A stretch of 64,000 nucleotides of DNA. Origin: an uncultured Bacteroides sp. Lineage in GTDB: Bacteria > Bacteroidota > Bacteroidia > Bacteroidales > Bacteroidaceae. The position numbers and the translations under genes were made by a program. Positions within the stretch are counted from its first letter, which is position 1; each line of letters begins with the position of its first letter. Positions 48,566-56,717 of this stretch are shown piece after piece. The notes beneath the pieces were generated by a model, which ran no database searches, had not been told where the DNA came from, and saw only the letters and a list, made by a program, of their open reading frames with translations. The stretch spans positions 14,100 to 78,099 of the forward strand of contig USEY01000007.1 of the NCBI GenBank assembly GCA_900553815.1, written 5' to 3'.

Positions 48566-49462
48566 TCATCTCCTTTGTACCACTCTTGCACCGGCCGGCA
48601 CATTCTCTGTTACCCAGATATTGCCGCCCACCGTGGCTCCACGGCCAACAGTGATGCGTCCCAGAATGGTGGCGTTGGAATAGACAATGACGTCGTCTTC
48701 CAGAATAGGATGCCGCGGGATGCCTTTGATGGGTTTACCGTCGGCATCAAGCGGGAAGCTTTTGGCTCCCAACGTAACGCCCTGGTAGAGCTTCACGTTA
48801 TTGCCGATGATGCAGGTCTCGCCAATCACTACACCCGTACCATGGTCTATCGTAAAGTAACTGCCGATTTGAGCTCCCGGGTGAATGTCGATACCTGTCT
48901 CGCTGTGTGCCATCTCTGTAATGATGCGCGGTATGAGGGGCACGCCCAGTAACAACAGTTCGTGGGCAATGCGGTAGTTGCTGATGGCGCGGATAGCCGG
49001 ATAGCAGCTGATGACCTCGCCAAAGGAATGTGCGGCCGGGTCGCCGTTATAAGCCGCTTCTACATCGGTTGCCAGCACCCTGCGCAGTTGAGGCAGGCGG
49101 CTGATGAAGTTGGCCGCAAGCTGTGCGGCTTCCTCACGCTGGTATTCGTTGCAAGCATTACACTCACCATCTCCGCCAAAACATAGTCCGGCCCATATCT
49201 GGTCGGCCAGTAAGTCGAACAGACGTTCTACATTGACGCCGATGTGGTAAGTCACCGTACGGCTGTTTACTGTAGAGTTTCCAAAATAACCGGGGAAAAT
49301 GATAGCGCGTGCTAGCTCCACAATGTTGCAAAGAGCATGTGCCGAGGGCAAGGGATTGCCGTCTGTGTGCTGGTGAAACAGTCCTTTATAAGATTCGCTT
49401 TCCGATAGCTCATCGACTGCCTGTGTCAAGATGTGAGTAAAGTTTATAGGACTCATCCGCAA
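48566..49462 (-). CDS. cysE: Serine O-acetyltransferase (CysE/EpsC type)
   Basis: A 298-residue enzyme that makes O-acetylserine for cysteine synthesis. The N-terminal helical domain includes FATDVEAAYNGDPAA-like residues (VLATDVEAAYNGDPAAHSFGEVISCYPAIRAISNYRIAHEL). The C-terminal left-handed beta-helix reads TGIDIHPGAQIGSYFTIDHGTGVVIGETCIIGNNVKLYQGVTLGAKSF, then GIPRHPILEDDVIVYSNATILGRITVGRGATVGG. The catalytic His is in IDHGTGVVIGE. A cysteine cluster CFGGDGECNACNE near residue 100 is unusual. Its promoter is close to the start (TACCTTTG, 25 bases upstream). Confidence 0.93.
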   Translation of the reverse strand: MRMSPINFTHILTQAVDELSESESYKGLFHQHTDGNPLPSAHALCNIVELARAIIFPGYFGNSTVNSRTVTYHIGVNVERLFDLLADQIWAGLCFGGDGECNACNEYQREEAAQLAANFISRLPQLRRVLATDVEAAYNGDPAAHSFGEVISCYPAIRAISNYRIAHELLLLGVPLIPRIITEMAHSETGIDIHPGAQIGSYFTIDHGTGVVIGETCIIGNNVKLYQGVTLGAKSFPLDADGKPIKGIPRHPILEDDVIVYSNATILGRITVGRGATVGGNIWVTENVPAGARVVQRR

Positions 49463-49486
49463 TATCCAGTTTGATAATGAGACTGC

Positions 49487-49494
49487 AAAGGTAA
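49487..49494 (-). promoter_or_regulatory. -7 box for the serine acetyltransferase
   Basis: TACCTTTG on the minus strand, 25 bases before the start at 49462. Confidence 0.55.
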
Positions 49495-49871
49495 TAAGTA
49501 TTCATTAAAAAACCTACATCTTCCTCATTTATAGTGCACATAGAAGCTCAGAAATTTGGCAGGAACCATCATTTTCCCCTTTTTTAGGGAACAAATAGCA
49601 CTATAAACAGACTGATTGTTCATGTTCGTGCTTCTTTGCTTGGCAAAGTTTCAGCTTGTGCACAGAATACTATACTTTTAATTTATTATTTGCATAAAAT
49701 ACTTGACAGTTTGTTCTGTTTGGGGTTCTGTGGTGATAAAATTTCTGATTCATCCGTTTTATTCAGTTTGGTAATTTGTTCATCAATGTTTCTTCTTTTA
49801 CACATTATTAAATAAGCAAAGGAACTATTCTCCCTTTTTTAGTGGAAAATTGCATATTTTTAGTATAATTC

Positions 49872-49902
49872 TTTGTTTCTTTCCTATTTGTCCTTACGTT
49901 TG
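49872..49902 (+). promoter_or_regulatory. Promoter of the surface lipoprotein pair
   Basis: TTTG (49872-49875), a spacer of exactly 19 bases and TACGTTTG (49895-49902). It is a strong consensus match with a leader of about 75 bases. Confidence 0.75.
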
Positions 49903-49985
49903 CACGCTGCACGGGAAATGTATGGACTTAAGCGCGCAATCCCATTTCCCTACATTAATAAAAAATAATTAATTAAAAACATTAC

Positions 49986-52271
49986 ATGAGCGTTAAAAAA
50001 CTGTTTCCACTGTTCAGCTTGCTGGCGTTGTTTGCTTTTACAGCTTGTAACGACGACGATGAGAACACCAGTTCTTACCTGGACCTGAGCAAGCAAGAGC
50101 TGACACTGGCCGAAGGAGAAGCTACTACTTCTACTTTCAACTTCAGCGTTAAGGCATCTGATGCCAACATCCCCTATCTGTGTCTTTACGTAGACAAACA
50201 AACTGTAGACAATGTGTCAAAGGGCGAATTGCCCGCCTACCTGATGGACGACCTGAAGAAGCAGGCAGAAGCTAAAGGAACTCCTTTTGAGCAATACGTT
50301 GCTTCGCTGGCCGTAAAAGGTGACCAAAATATGAAAATTGAGAACCTGTTGCCGGGCCGTATTTATGAGTTAGTTGCATTTGCTGTTGATGGAACACGTA
50401 CGGCTGATAAAGCTGAATATTTGTTCTTCCAGACGATGAAAGCAGATCATGTGGATTGCACATTTAATGTTAATGTAATCCCAGAAATGCTGGATGCCCA
50501 GTCTGCCGTGTTTGAAGTAGAACCTTCTAATAAAGAAGTTAAGTGGTATCTGACAGGTATTACTAAGACTAGCTATGAAAATGCAATTGCTAGTGGAAAC
50601 TATGATGATGGTTCAATTATCATGTCGTTGATGCAACAAGAACTGGAAGCTATTTGCATGCAATTGATGCCTGAAGATCAAGAACTCACAGAAGAATTGA
50701 TGGATCAGTTGATAGAGCAGGCTCTGGGAATGATGCTGCATACAGGTGATATCAATAATGGTAAGGGTTTGAAGTTTACAGGACTGAATGCTAATACAGA
50801 TTATAAATGGATGGCAGCAGCTTTTGTTATTGTAGAAACAGATGATGCTAGTGAAGTAGTTCTTTGTTCTGATGTAAGTTTGGGTGATTTCAAGACACCA
50901 GCTAAGGATTTGTCAAGAATGACCTTCGACGTAAGTGTAACAGACATTACGCCTATCTCTGCCCACGTGACAGTAACACCTTCTTACATTGACGAGAAGT
51001 ATGCTTTCATCTCTGAAGCTTTCACAGAAGAAAACATCAATATGACTGATGAAGAGTTGATGAATGATTATGTAGAGAAGAACCAAAGTTATTTGAATGC
51101 ACCTTGGGGTACTTATAAAGGTGTACAAGATGTGCCGCAGTTGTCTTGTACGCCCAGCAGCCATAACTATGTATTGGTATTTGGTTACGACAGAGGTATT
51201 ACTACGAAGCCCGTAGTTGTACGTTTCGATACTCCTGCAGGAGGTGATGCATCCAAGACTACATTTGATTATGAACCGGCTTTGGCAAGCCCATATCAAA
51301 TTGAAGTGAATGTAATTCCTTCAGACTTGACAGTGCCTTATATCAGCGTACTTGTGCCTGACGACGAATTTGATAAGGAAAAATACATTAGCTTGATTGA
51401 AATGCAGGTTCAAAATGATTTCCAAATGAATGCCATGTGGAATCCTGGTATGACTATGACCTCTTTCTTATATAGCAATTCTACATATCGTCCGGGCAAA
51501 AAGAGCGCAGGTGTATATCAAGATTTGAAAGAAGGCGATTCTTATACCATTTGTTCGTTCGCATTTGCACCCGATGGTAAGATTGCAGCTGTGGAAGAAC
51601 AGAAATCTGTAATTACTGTTCCCGGACTGTCTAATGCTTCTGTTTCGGGTGAAATCTTGGGCTTCTATGACGGTGATGAAGAAAACGGACTTGTATTTGG
51701 TCTGCCCGACAAGACCAAGGGTCGTGTTATTTTGGCTATGAAATATACGAAGTCTGCTGAAGCAAAGAACGCTTGGTTTAGCATAACTCTTGATTCGGAA
51801 GAAATTGATGAAATGAATCCGGAAGAATTGTTTGATATCGATATTATCAGAAGCTATGCCACTCCGTGGATTGAGTTGACTGACAGCTATCGTTTTGTAA
51901 TGTGTGATTGGGAGAAACTTTACCATAGCTTTGCTTATGCAAAAGATGAAAACAATGTAGAAGGAAAGGTTGCTCGTATGGTAGTTCCTGCTATGACAAG
52001 AGATGGTGCAGGAACCATTGATGAACTGAAGAAACTGGTAGAAGAAGCCAATGAGGCAGAAAGTACACGTTCTTTGTTCCGTTCAATCATTCCTCAGACA
52101 GGAAAGCAGCAGGTAGAGGCTAAGAAGCAAGAACAAGCCGTTCAAGTTCCTTATCGCTATGATGAGCCAGCTACACAAGTAACTAACAAGAAGAACTCGT
52201 CTGCAACAGGCTATCAGCCTACCTTCTTCCCATGTAATGGACATCTGCCGGTTGCACATCCGGTTAGATAA
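49986..52271 (+). CDS. Large surface-type lipoprotein with Fn3-like repeats
   Basis: A 761-residue lipoprotein: signal LFPLFSLLALFAFTAC, then NDDDEN. The acidic run after Cys21 resembles the lipoprotein export signal described for Bacteroidetes, so surface exposure is likely. At least two beta-sandwich stretches share the wording MTFDVSVTDITPISAHVTVTPS...Y (about residue 310) and the earlier VDCTFNVNVIPEMLDAQSAVFEVEPS (about 155), which look like fibronectin-III-like repeats. The end, ...FFPCNGHLPVAHPVR, has a single Cys. I recognise no catalytic motif. It is followed by a hairpin and the metzincin lipoprotein gene, probably co-transcribed. Interior codons are AT-richer than the first 300 bases. 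Confidence 0.82.
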   Translation: MSVKKLFPLFSLLALFAFTACNDDDENTSSYLDLSKQELTLAEGEATTSTFNFSVKASDANIPYLCLYVDKQTVDNVSKGELPAYLMDDLKKQAEAKGTPFEQYVASLAVKGDQNMKIENLLPGRIYELVAFAVDGTRTADKAEYLFFQTMKADHVDCTFNVNVIPEMLDAQSAVFEVEPSNKEVKWYLTGITKTSYENAIASGNYDDGSIIMSLMQQELEAICMQLMPEDQELTEELMDQLIEQALGMMLHTGDINNGKGLKFTGLNANTDYKWMAAAFVIVETDDASEVVLCSDVSLGDFKTPAKDLSRMTFDVSVTDITPISAHVTVTPSYIDEKYAFISEAFTEENINMTDEELMNDYVEKNQSYLNAPWGTYKGVQDVPQLSCTPSSHNYVLVFGYDRGITTKPVVVRFDTPAGGDASKTTFDYEPALASPYQIEVNVIPSDLTVPYISVLVPDDEFDKEKYISLIEMQVQNDFQMNAMWNPGMTMTSFLYSNSTYRPGKKSAGVYQDLKEGDSYTICSFAFAPDGKIAAVEEQKSVITVPGLSNASVSGEILGFYDGDEENGLVFGLPDKTKGRVILAMKYTKSAEAKNAWFSITLDSEEIDEMNPEELFDIDIIRSYATPWIELTDSYRFVMCDWEKLYHSFAYAKDENNVEGKVARMVVPAMTRDGAGTIDELKKLVEEANEAESTRSLFRSIIPQTGKQQVEAKKQEQAVQVPYRYDEPATQVTNKKNSSATGYQPTFFPCNGHLPVAHPVR

Positions 52272-52279
52272 GAACATAA

Positions 52280-52316
52280 CTGCCATTGCCTTCCAGGCGC
52301 GAGGAAGGCAATGACA
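52280..52316 (+). terminator. Hairpin between the two lipoprotein genes
   Basis: CTGCCATTGCCTTCC (52280-52294) pairs with GGAAGGCAATGACAG (52303-52317) apart from one mismatch. No T-run follows, so it may stabilise the upstream message or attenuate the second gene instead of ending transcription. Confidence 0.6.
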
Positions 52317-52420
52317 GTAGATGTGTATTTTAAGAATTATATATAATTTAAATCTGACAGTTTCTCTGACACTTTCCATGAAGCGAGAAAGTGAGTGAAA
52401 TTCAGTCTAAATAAAATGAT

Positions 52421-53773
52421 ATGAAACATAAACTATTATATTTGTTGCCACTGTTTTGTCTGTTGCTGACAAACTGTAGTGATGATGATGCGTTAATGAC
52501 CTTATCGCAGAATAAGTTTGAGGAGATTTCTCATGAAGGTGGAATCTTTGATATTGTAATGAATACTAATGTTGAATGGACAGCTACCAGTCAAGCTGAC
52601 TGGTGTCGTATTTCTAAGTCGGAGGGTGTGGGCAGTCGTACTTTGTCTGTAGAAGTAGAAGCCAACTTGGGTGAAGCCCGTACGGCTGAAGTCCTGATTG
52701 ATGCACAAGGTGAGAAGCATGTCATTGTTTTCAGCCAGCAGGCGATGCCTAGTGGCCAAGAACTGAAATATAAACTTCCTATTGTATTCCACATCATCTA
52801 TGCTGATGAAAACGATCCTAAGCAAAACATACCTGCTGATGAAATCTATTCGATGATTGAAAAGGTAAATGAAATGTATCGTGATGCGGGTGGTGATAAT
52901 ACAGTAGACCTGAACATGGAATTTGTGCCTGCCGAGTTTGATCCCCAAGGTAACCGTTTGGAAGAGCCGGGTATTGACCGTGTGAAGTGGGTGACTGCAG
53001 ACCTTGATCCGACTGAGGTGATGGAAGACAATACACGTAAGTATGTGCATTTCTTATGGGAACCCAATGATTACGTCAATATCTTGGTTTATCGTTTTAC
53101 TGCGGCCAATATTCTTGGTATTTCTACCTTCCCTTATAGTACTTCTTCACATCCGTTGAAGGGGACAGATGTGATTGAAGATATGAACATTACGCTGGCC
53201 AACCTGAATTACGTGCGTGGCGTGTCTATTAACAATGCGTTCATTGGCGATGTTGATGATGCTTTCAGTCCTTATGCTCCTGATGAATATAAAGCTCTTA
53301 TAGACAAACAGGTAGATGGTAGCATTACGTTGGCTCATGAGTTAGGGCATTATTTTGGTCTGCGTCATACGTTCTCTGAGGCTCAAATTGGTTGTCTGGA
53401 TACGGACTTCTGTGAAGATACCAAAAGCTATGATAAGTACAATTATGATATGTTTGTTTATCAGACCTTTGAATTACTTAATCATGATGCTACTTATGCT
53501 GAGAGATTTGATTGGTCTAGTTTGTTCAAACGTACTACCTGTCAGGATGAAGAGTTTGTTTCGCACAACATCATGGATTACGCCTACAGCTACCTCGACG
53601 AGTTTACTGCTGACCAGCGCCTGCGCGTACGCCACGTGTTGGACTACAGTCCTATGATTCCCGGTCCGAAGCAGACGCGCGCTTACCTGAGCACGAAGGC
53701 TGTTTCTGACGGCCCCATGGACCTGCCGTTCTCTGTATCTGACTGCGGTCCGCGCGGTCTGATGGCTCACTAA
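52421..53773 (+). CDS. Zinc-dependent metalloproteinase lipoprotein (BACON + metzincin)
   Basis: A 450-residue surface-type lipoprotein: signal LLYLLPLFCLLLTNC, then SDDD, again an acidic export-type signal. Residues about 25-110 form a BACON domain (FDIVMNTNVEWTATSQADWCRISKSEG...VIVFSQQA). The catalytic domain has the full metzincin zinc motif HELGHYFGLRH near residue 305 and a Met-turn at HNIMDYAYS (about 383), as in pappalysin-like M43 proteases. This matches the Bacteroides zinc-dependent metalloproteinase lipoprotein group. It likely cuts proteins at the cell surface. The last 60 codons turn GC-rich, and the protein ends SDCGPRGLMAH with one Cys. Confidence 0.9.
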   Translation: MKHKLLYLLPLFCLLLTNCSDDDALMTLSQNKFEEISHEGGIFDIVMNTNVEWTATSQADWCRISKSEGVGSRTLSVEVEANLGEARTAEVLIDAQGEKHVIVFSQQAMPSGQELKYKLPIVFHIIYADENDPKQNIPADEIYSMIEKVNEMYRDAGGDNTVDLNMEFVPAEFDPQGNRLEEPGIDRVKWVTADLDPTEVMEDNTRKYVHFLWEPNDYVNILVYRFTAANILGISTFPYSTSSHPLKGTDVIEDMNITLANLNYVRGVSINNAFIGDVDDAFSPYAPDEYKALIDKQVDGSITLAHELGHYFGLRHTFSEAQIGCLDTDFCEDTKSYDKYNYDMFVYQTFELLNHDATYAERFDWSSLFKRTTCQDEEFVSHNIMDYAYSYLDEFTADQRLRVRHVLDYSPMIPGPKQTRAYLSTKAVSDGPMDLPFSVSDCGPRGLMAH

Positions 53774-53815
53774 TACGCCACCGGTGCGGCTGCGATGCTG
53801 CCCGCTGGTCTGAAC

Positions 53816-53884
53816 AAAAGCCGGCCACTGCGCCCCTTGCTGCACAAGTGTGTGGCAAGCAGGCACGGTGGCCGGCTCTTTTTT
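53816..53884 (+). terminator. Terminator after the metzincin lipoprotein
   Basis: AAAAGCCGGCCAC (53816-53828) pairs with GTGGCCGGCT (53868-53877) followed by CTTTTTT. The interior folds as a second stem (CTTGC..CAC with GTGGCAAG). Confidence 0.85.
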
Positions 53885-53942
53885 GCTACTGGCTGAAAGA
53901 CAGAGGAATAAGTGACGCACTGTGAAGATGGTTATACCCGGT

Positions 53943-54052
53943 GGAAAAGTAGTGTACTTGCCTCATGCTGGCAGTTAACTCCCAGCGCGCTAGCAGTTAA
54001 CTGCTAGGTCGGTAGCAGTGGACTGCTTGGTCGGTAGGAGTTTACTGCTACC
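53943..54052. repeat. 22-bp tandem dyad array E (diverged GATAGCAGTNNACTCC family)
   Basis: Units start at 53943, 53965, 53987, 54009 and 54031, an exact 22-base period. The core AGTTAACT or AGTGGACT is kept, but the arms have changed (GCTAGCAGTTAACTGCTAG symmetric at 53989-54007, then GGTAGCAGTGGACTGCTTGG and GGTAGGAGTTTACTGCTACC). It is the most diverged member of the family. Convergent gene context. Confidence 0.85.
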
Positions 54053-54094
54053 GTTGTGCCCTTTCGGGTGGCTTCTGATGCTGCCGGACAGAGG

Positions 54095-54906
54095 TCAGAT
54101 GCCCAGCCGTTGGCGTAGCAGGCGGTAGCCGCTGAGGCTGACGCGCAGTCGGGTGCCGTTCTTCAGCAGTATCTGGTAGGTTTCTTTGCCAAACTGTTCG
54201 AGGCGCGAAATCTGCGACACGCTGACGATGGTGGAACGGTGAATGCGCACAAAGCTTTCGGGTGGCAGGTGCGATTCGAAGTATTTCATGGTCTGCTCCA
54301 TGACGTATTCGCCGCGGGGAGTGACCAGCGTGGCATAGTCGCCGCAGGCCTGGATGTAGAGCAGTTCGTCGGGGCTGATGAGGTGGATGCGTGTTCCGTC
54401 CTTCACGCTGATGCGGTCCAGATATTCTGCCGGTGGTGTAGTGGGTTGGGTGTCGGGTGCGGTTGCCGGAGATAGGGGCGTGGCGACAGGTGCTTGAGTG
54501 CTTGTTAGTTTCATCAGCCTGTACCATAGAAGCAACGCCGTCCAGGCGGGCAGGCCGAACAGCAGTTTGAAGGGCAGCGTCGGCAGCTGTGGGGCGTCGG
54601 GCAGACCCAGCATGTCGCTCAGCATGAGGCTTAAGGCCATGCTGCCACCCAGCCAGAGCACGGTAGTAGCGGCTACCGTCATGCAACGCGTGGCGGGCAT
54701 GGCCAGCAGTCCGGCCATGAACCAGGTCAGGTAGGCCAATGTGGCACTGCAGGCGGTGGTGTAGCCACGGCGTCGACCGCAGCTGTTTGCCAGCCGGTGT
54801 GGGCATAGCAGACCAGTAGCAGGGCATGGGCGGCTGCCAGCAGGGTCAGCAACACGGTGGCGCATAGCAGGCTGATGCGGTTGTCGGTGATGGGATGCGT
54901 GTCCAT
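54095..54906 (-). CDS. Membrane-anchored LytTR transcription regulator, apparent frameshift
   Basis: A LytTR DNA-binding domain fills the last 110 residues (ISVKDGTRIHLISPDELLYIQACGDYATLVTPRGEYVMEQTMKYFESHLPPESFVRIHRSTIVSVSQI...RVSLSGYRLLRQRLGI), preceded by several membrane helices (LTWFMAGLLAMPATRC, VLWLGGSMALSLMLSDMLG, LLFGLPAWTALLLWYR). The true N-terminus is in another frame: from 54906 the minus strand reads MDTHPITDNRISLLCATVLLTLLAAAHALLLVCYAHTG and stops at 54727. The LytTR frame would need a start in the end of the upstream gene, giving an unlikely polar leader. A single-base change between about 54730 and 54790 would join them. It could be real or a sequencing error. It follows the LiaF-like gene by 5 bases. 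Confidence 0.75.
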
Positions 54907-54911
54907 GCGCG

Positions 54912-55691
54912 TCAGTCTTTAACTTCCAGACTGCCAAATCTGATGTTGCCTCGCAGTACCAGTGTGCCCTGTCCGGGTTTCACATCGGGGGCGTTCCATC
55001 GCAGGTCCTCGCATCCGGCACACAGGCAGTTGCACTCCAGCCGCAGGTGCCAGTCGGAGGGAATGTACAGTTCGATGCTGCCGCAGCTACAGTCCAAGTC
55101 TATGTAGGTCTCGCCCTCGGCTATCTTCGTACGACGCAGGTCGACCACGGTTCCGCCCAAGCTGGTGCGTATGCGTCCGCCTTTGAACAGCTCGTCCAGC
55201 ACCACGTGGCGTGCCGCGCCTAGTGAGTTGTCCGAGTAGAGGAATCCGTCTGTCGAGCGATATTGCTTCGTGTTTTCATAAGCTTGTTCTTGATGACGTT
55301 CGTCCAGCCGCTGTTGCAGGCTTTCCTGATAGCGTTCGCTGCGCGATTTCCGCCTGCCGGTCTGCCGTGTCAGCAGGATGGCACCTATCAGCATCAGCAG
55401 CAGCGGGCCTTGCAGTGTCTGTGCGTCGGCGTCGAACAGGTGCAGGTGGTTGGCCAGTCCGCAACCGCCTATAATCAGCAGCAGGGAGCCTATGACGAAA
55501 CGGCGTCGCAGTAGGTTGTAGATGCCGCCCAGCAGGAAGAGACTGTGCCAGGCCAGGAACAGGTCGAGGGTGTAACGGCTTATCCAGCCCAGGTTGTGGG
55601 CCAAGAGCAGCAGGCCAGAGCCTATGAAGGCAAAGGCTATGAACTGCCTGCCGTGGCCGGGGCGCAGGAGGGGTTTACGGGGTTCGTTCAT
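54912..55691 (-). CDS. LiaF/YvqF-like transmembrane protein
   Basis: A 259-residue protein with four N-terminal helices (FIAFAFIGSGLLLLAHNLG, LFLAWHSLFLLGGIY, VIGSLLLIIGGCGLANHL, GPLLLMLIGAILL) and a C-terminal beta-rich domain (VVLDELFKGGRIRTSLGGTVVDLRRTKIAEGETYIDLDCSCGSIELYIPSDWHLRLECNC). This layout is that of LiaF, an inhibitor of cell-envelope stress signalling in Firmicutes. In Bacteroidetes it commonly accompanies LytTR regulators, as here. The start at 55691 (or 55700) is set by the promoter at 55723-55753; a longer frame to 55907 crosses it. Confidence 0.85.
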   Translation of the reverse strand: MNEPRKPLLRPGHGRQFIAFAFIGSGLLLLAHNLGWISRYTLDLFLAWHSLFLLGGIYNLLRRRFVIGSLLLIIGGCGLANHLHLFDADAQTLQGPLLLMLIGAILLTRQTGRRKSRSERYQESLQQRLDERHQEQAYENTKQYRSTDGFLYSDNSLGAARHVVLDELFKGGRIRTSLGGTVVDLRRTKIAEGETYIDLDCSCGSIELYIPSDWHLRLECNCLCAGCEDLRWNAPDVKPGQGTLVLRGNIRFGSLEVKD

Positions 55692-55722
55692 GGTGTGCAT
55701 GTTGTTTATTGGTTTCGTAAGG

Positions 55723-55753
55723 CAAAGGTAGGGCGTATGTCTGTCATCTGCAA
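55723..55753 (-). promoter_or_regulatory. Promoter of the LiaF-LytTR operon
   Basis: TTG (55751-55753), a 20-base spacer and TACCTTTG (55723-55730) on the minus strand, 32 bases before the start at 55691. Confidence 0.65.
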
Positions 55754-55843
55754 TGTTTTCCCGATGGTTGCGGCCTATTTCCCGACTAATGCCGACCGGT
55801 TGGGGGATGAATGCGGGGCTGCCGGATGGTAGCACGGGCAGGC

Positions 55844-56599
55844 TTAGGGGATAACGGGGTAGTGGTTGCGCGCTGTCTGACGACTGACCAGGTTGAAATG
55901 CCACCATTCGCTGGGCAGGACACGGAAGCCGGCCTGCCTCATGACGCGGCGCAGCAGCAGACGGTTCTGTCGGGCGTCTTCGGTCAGCTTGCCTTGGGAT
56001 ACGAGTTGCGCTTCCTGTCCGATGTTTGCCTCAGGTCCCAGATGGTCCACCGGCGTGCCCATGTCCAGTGGTTGGCCGTCGGCGTCGAGTATGCTGACGT
56101 CTACAGCCAACCCATAGTTGTGCAGGCCTCCGCCGTGGGCGGGGTTCGACACATAGTTCTGCTGCGGCGTGCCTTTCACGGTGTCCCACATTTTTTGCTG
56201 TACGGACAGAGGGCGGGCGGCGTCGTAGACGATGAGGCGGTAGGCGGGATGTTCCTGGCGGAGCAGTTGCTGTGCCTGTAGCAGGCACTTCAGGGCGTCG
56301 GGGTGGAGATAGGCTTCGCGCAGGTCGGTGTAGAGCACCTGTCCGGTGAAGTTGTCGGCGCGGCTGTACATCAGGTCTACGGCTATGGTGCTGTCGGCCT
56401 CGGCAATGTTGAGGTAGCCCAGCGAGTCCAGCTGGCGGGCAGTGTGGCTCTTGGCGGGCTGGGGTGGTGTAGCAGTGTCGGCGGTGCATGTGTCGGTCAG
56501 GGTGTCGGTGGCTGTTGACGTGGAGCTTTTCCGGCTGTTGTGGCGGCAGGAGGCTGCCAGCAGGACGGTGGCCAGCAGTAGCGGAATGAGGAACTTCAT
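55844..56599 (-). CDS. D-Ala-D-Ala dipeptidase-like lipoprotein (VanX/DdpX, M15)
   Basis: A 251-residue M15D peptidase-like lipoprotein: signal KFLIPLLLATVLLAASC, then a Ser/Thr-rich linker to about residue 55. The enzyme domain includes VDLMYSRADNFTG, LIVYDAARPLSVQQKMW (Arg of the active site), the zinc motif SNPAHGGGLHNYGLAVDVSI (first His and Asp) and SEWWHFN (catalytic Glu and third His ligand). It cleaves D-Ala-D-Ala or related peptides in the periplasm for peptidoglycan recycling. I use the Met at 56599 because the signal peptide starts there; a longer frame begins at 56620. Confidence 0.9.
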   Translation of the reverse strand: MKFLIPLLLATVLLAASCRHNSRKSSTSTATDTLTDTCTADTATPPQPAKSHTARQLDSLGYLNIAEADSTIAVDLMYSRADNFTGQVLYTDLREAYLHPDALKCLLQAQQLLRQEHPAYRLIVYDAARPLSVQQKMWDTVKGTPQQNYVSNPAHGGGLHNYGLAVDVSILDADGQPLDMGTPVDHLGPEANIGQEAQLVSQGKLTEDARQNRLLLRRVMRQAGFRVLPSEWWHFNLVSRQTARNHYPVIP

Positions 56600-56632
56600 G
56601 GGTGGAGCAGGTGTTGGCAAGTGGATATAAAA

Positions 56633-56683
56633 ATCGGCCGAATCCTCCGGCAGGTCTTGCTCCTGCCGCCCGATTCAGCCGAT
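56633..56683 (-). terminator. Terminator after the porin-family gene
   Basis: ATCGGC (56633-56638) pairs with GCCGAT (56678-56683). Inside it GAATC/GATTC and CGGCAGG/CCTGCCG extend a long broken stem. On the minus strand it ends near a T-rich run. Confidence 0.75.
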
Positions 56684-56717
56684 GATTAATGGGGTAAGCG
56701 GATTTTATGAGTCCGGC

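Larger units (their letters stand above)
49463..49985. other. 523-base AT-rich divergent intergenic region
   Basis: Apart from the two promoters, this region has a 10-base perfect inverted repeat TTTATAGTGC/GCACTATAAA (49529-49538 and 49599-49608). It also has a direct repeat of the type CCC-T6-AG.GGAA (about 49576-49592 and 49830-49846). No gene is convincing. The size and AT-richness suggest a regulated promoter of the lipoprotein pair. Confidence 0.5.

Noticed and set aside
54912..55907. Longer LiaF-like protein starting at 55907
   Set aside because: The extra 72 codons cross a good promoter (55723-55753) and read as disordered Pro-rich sequence; the start at 55691 gives the normal family form.
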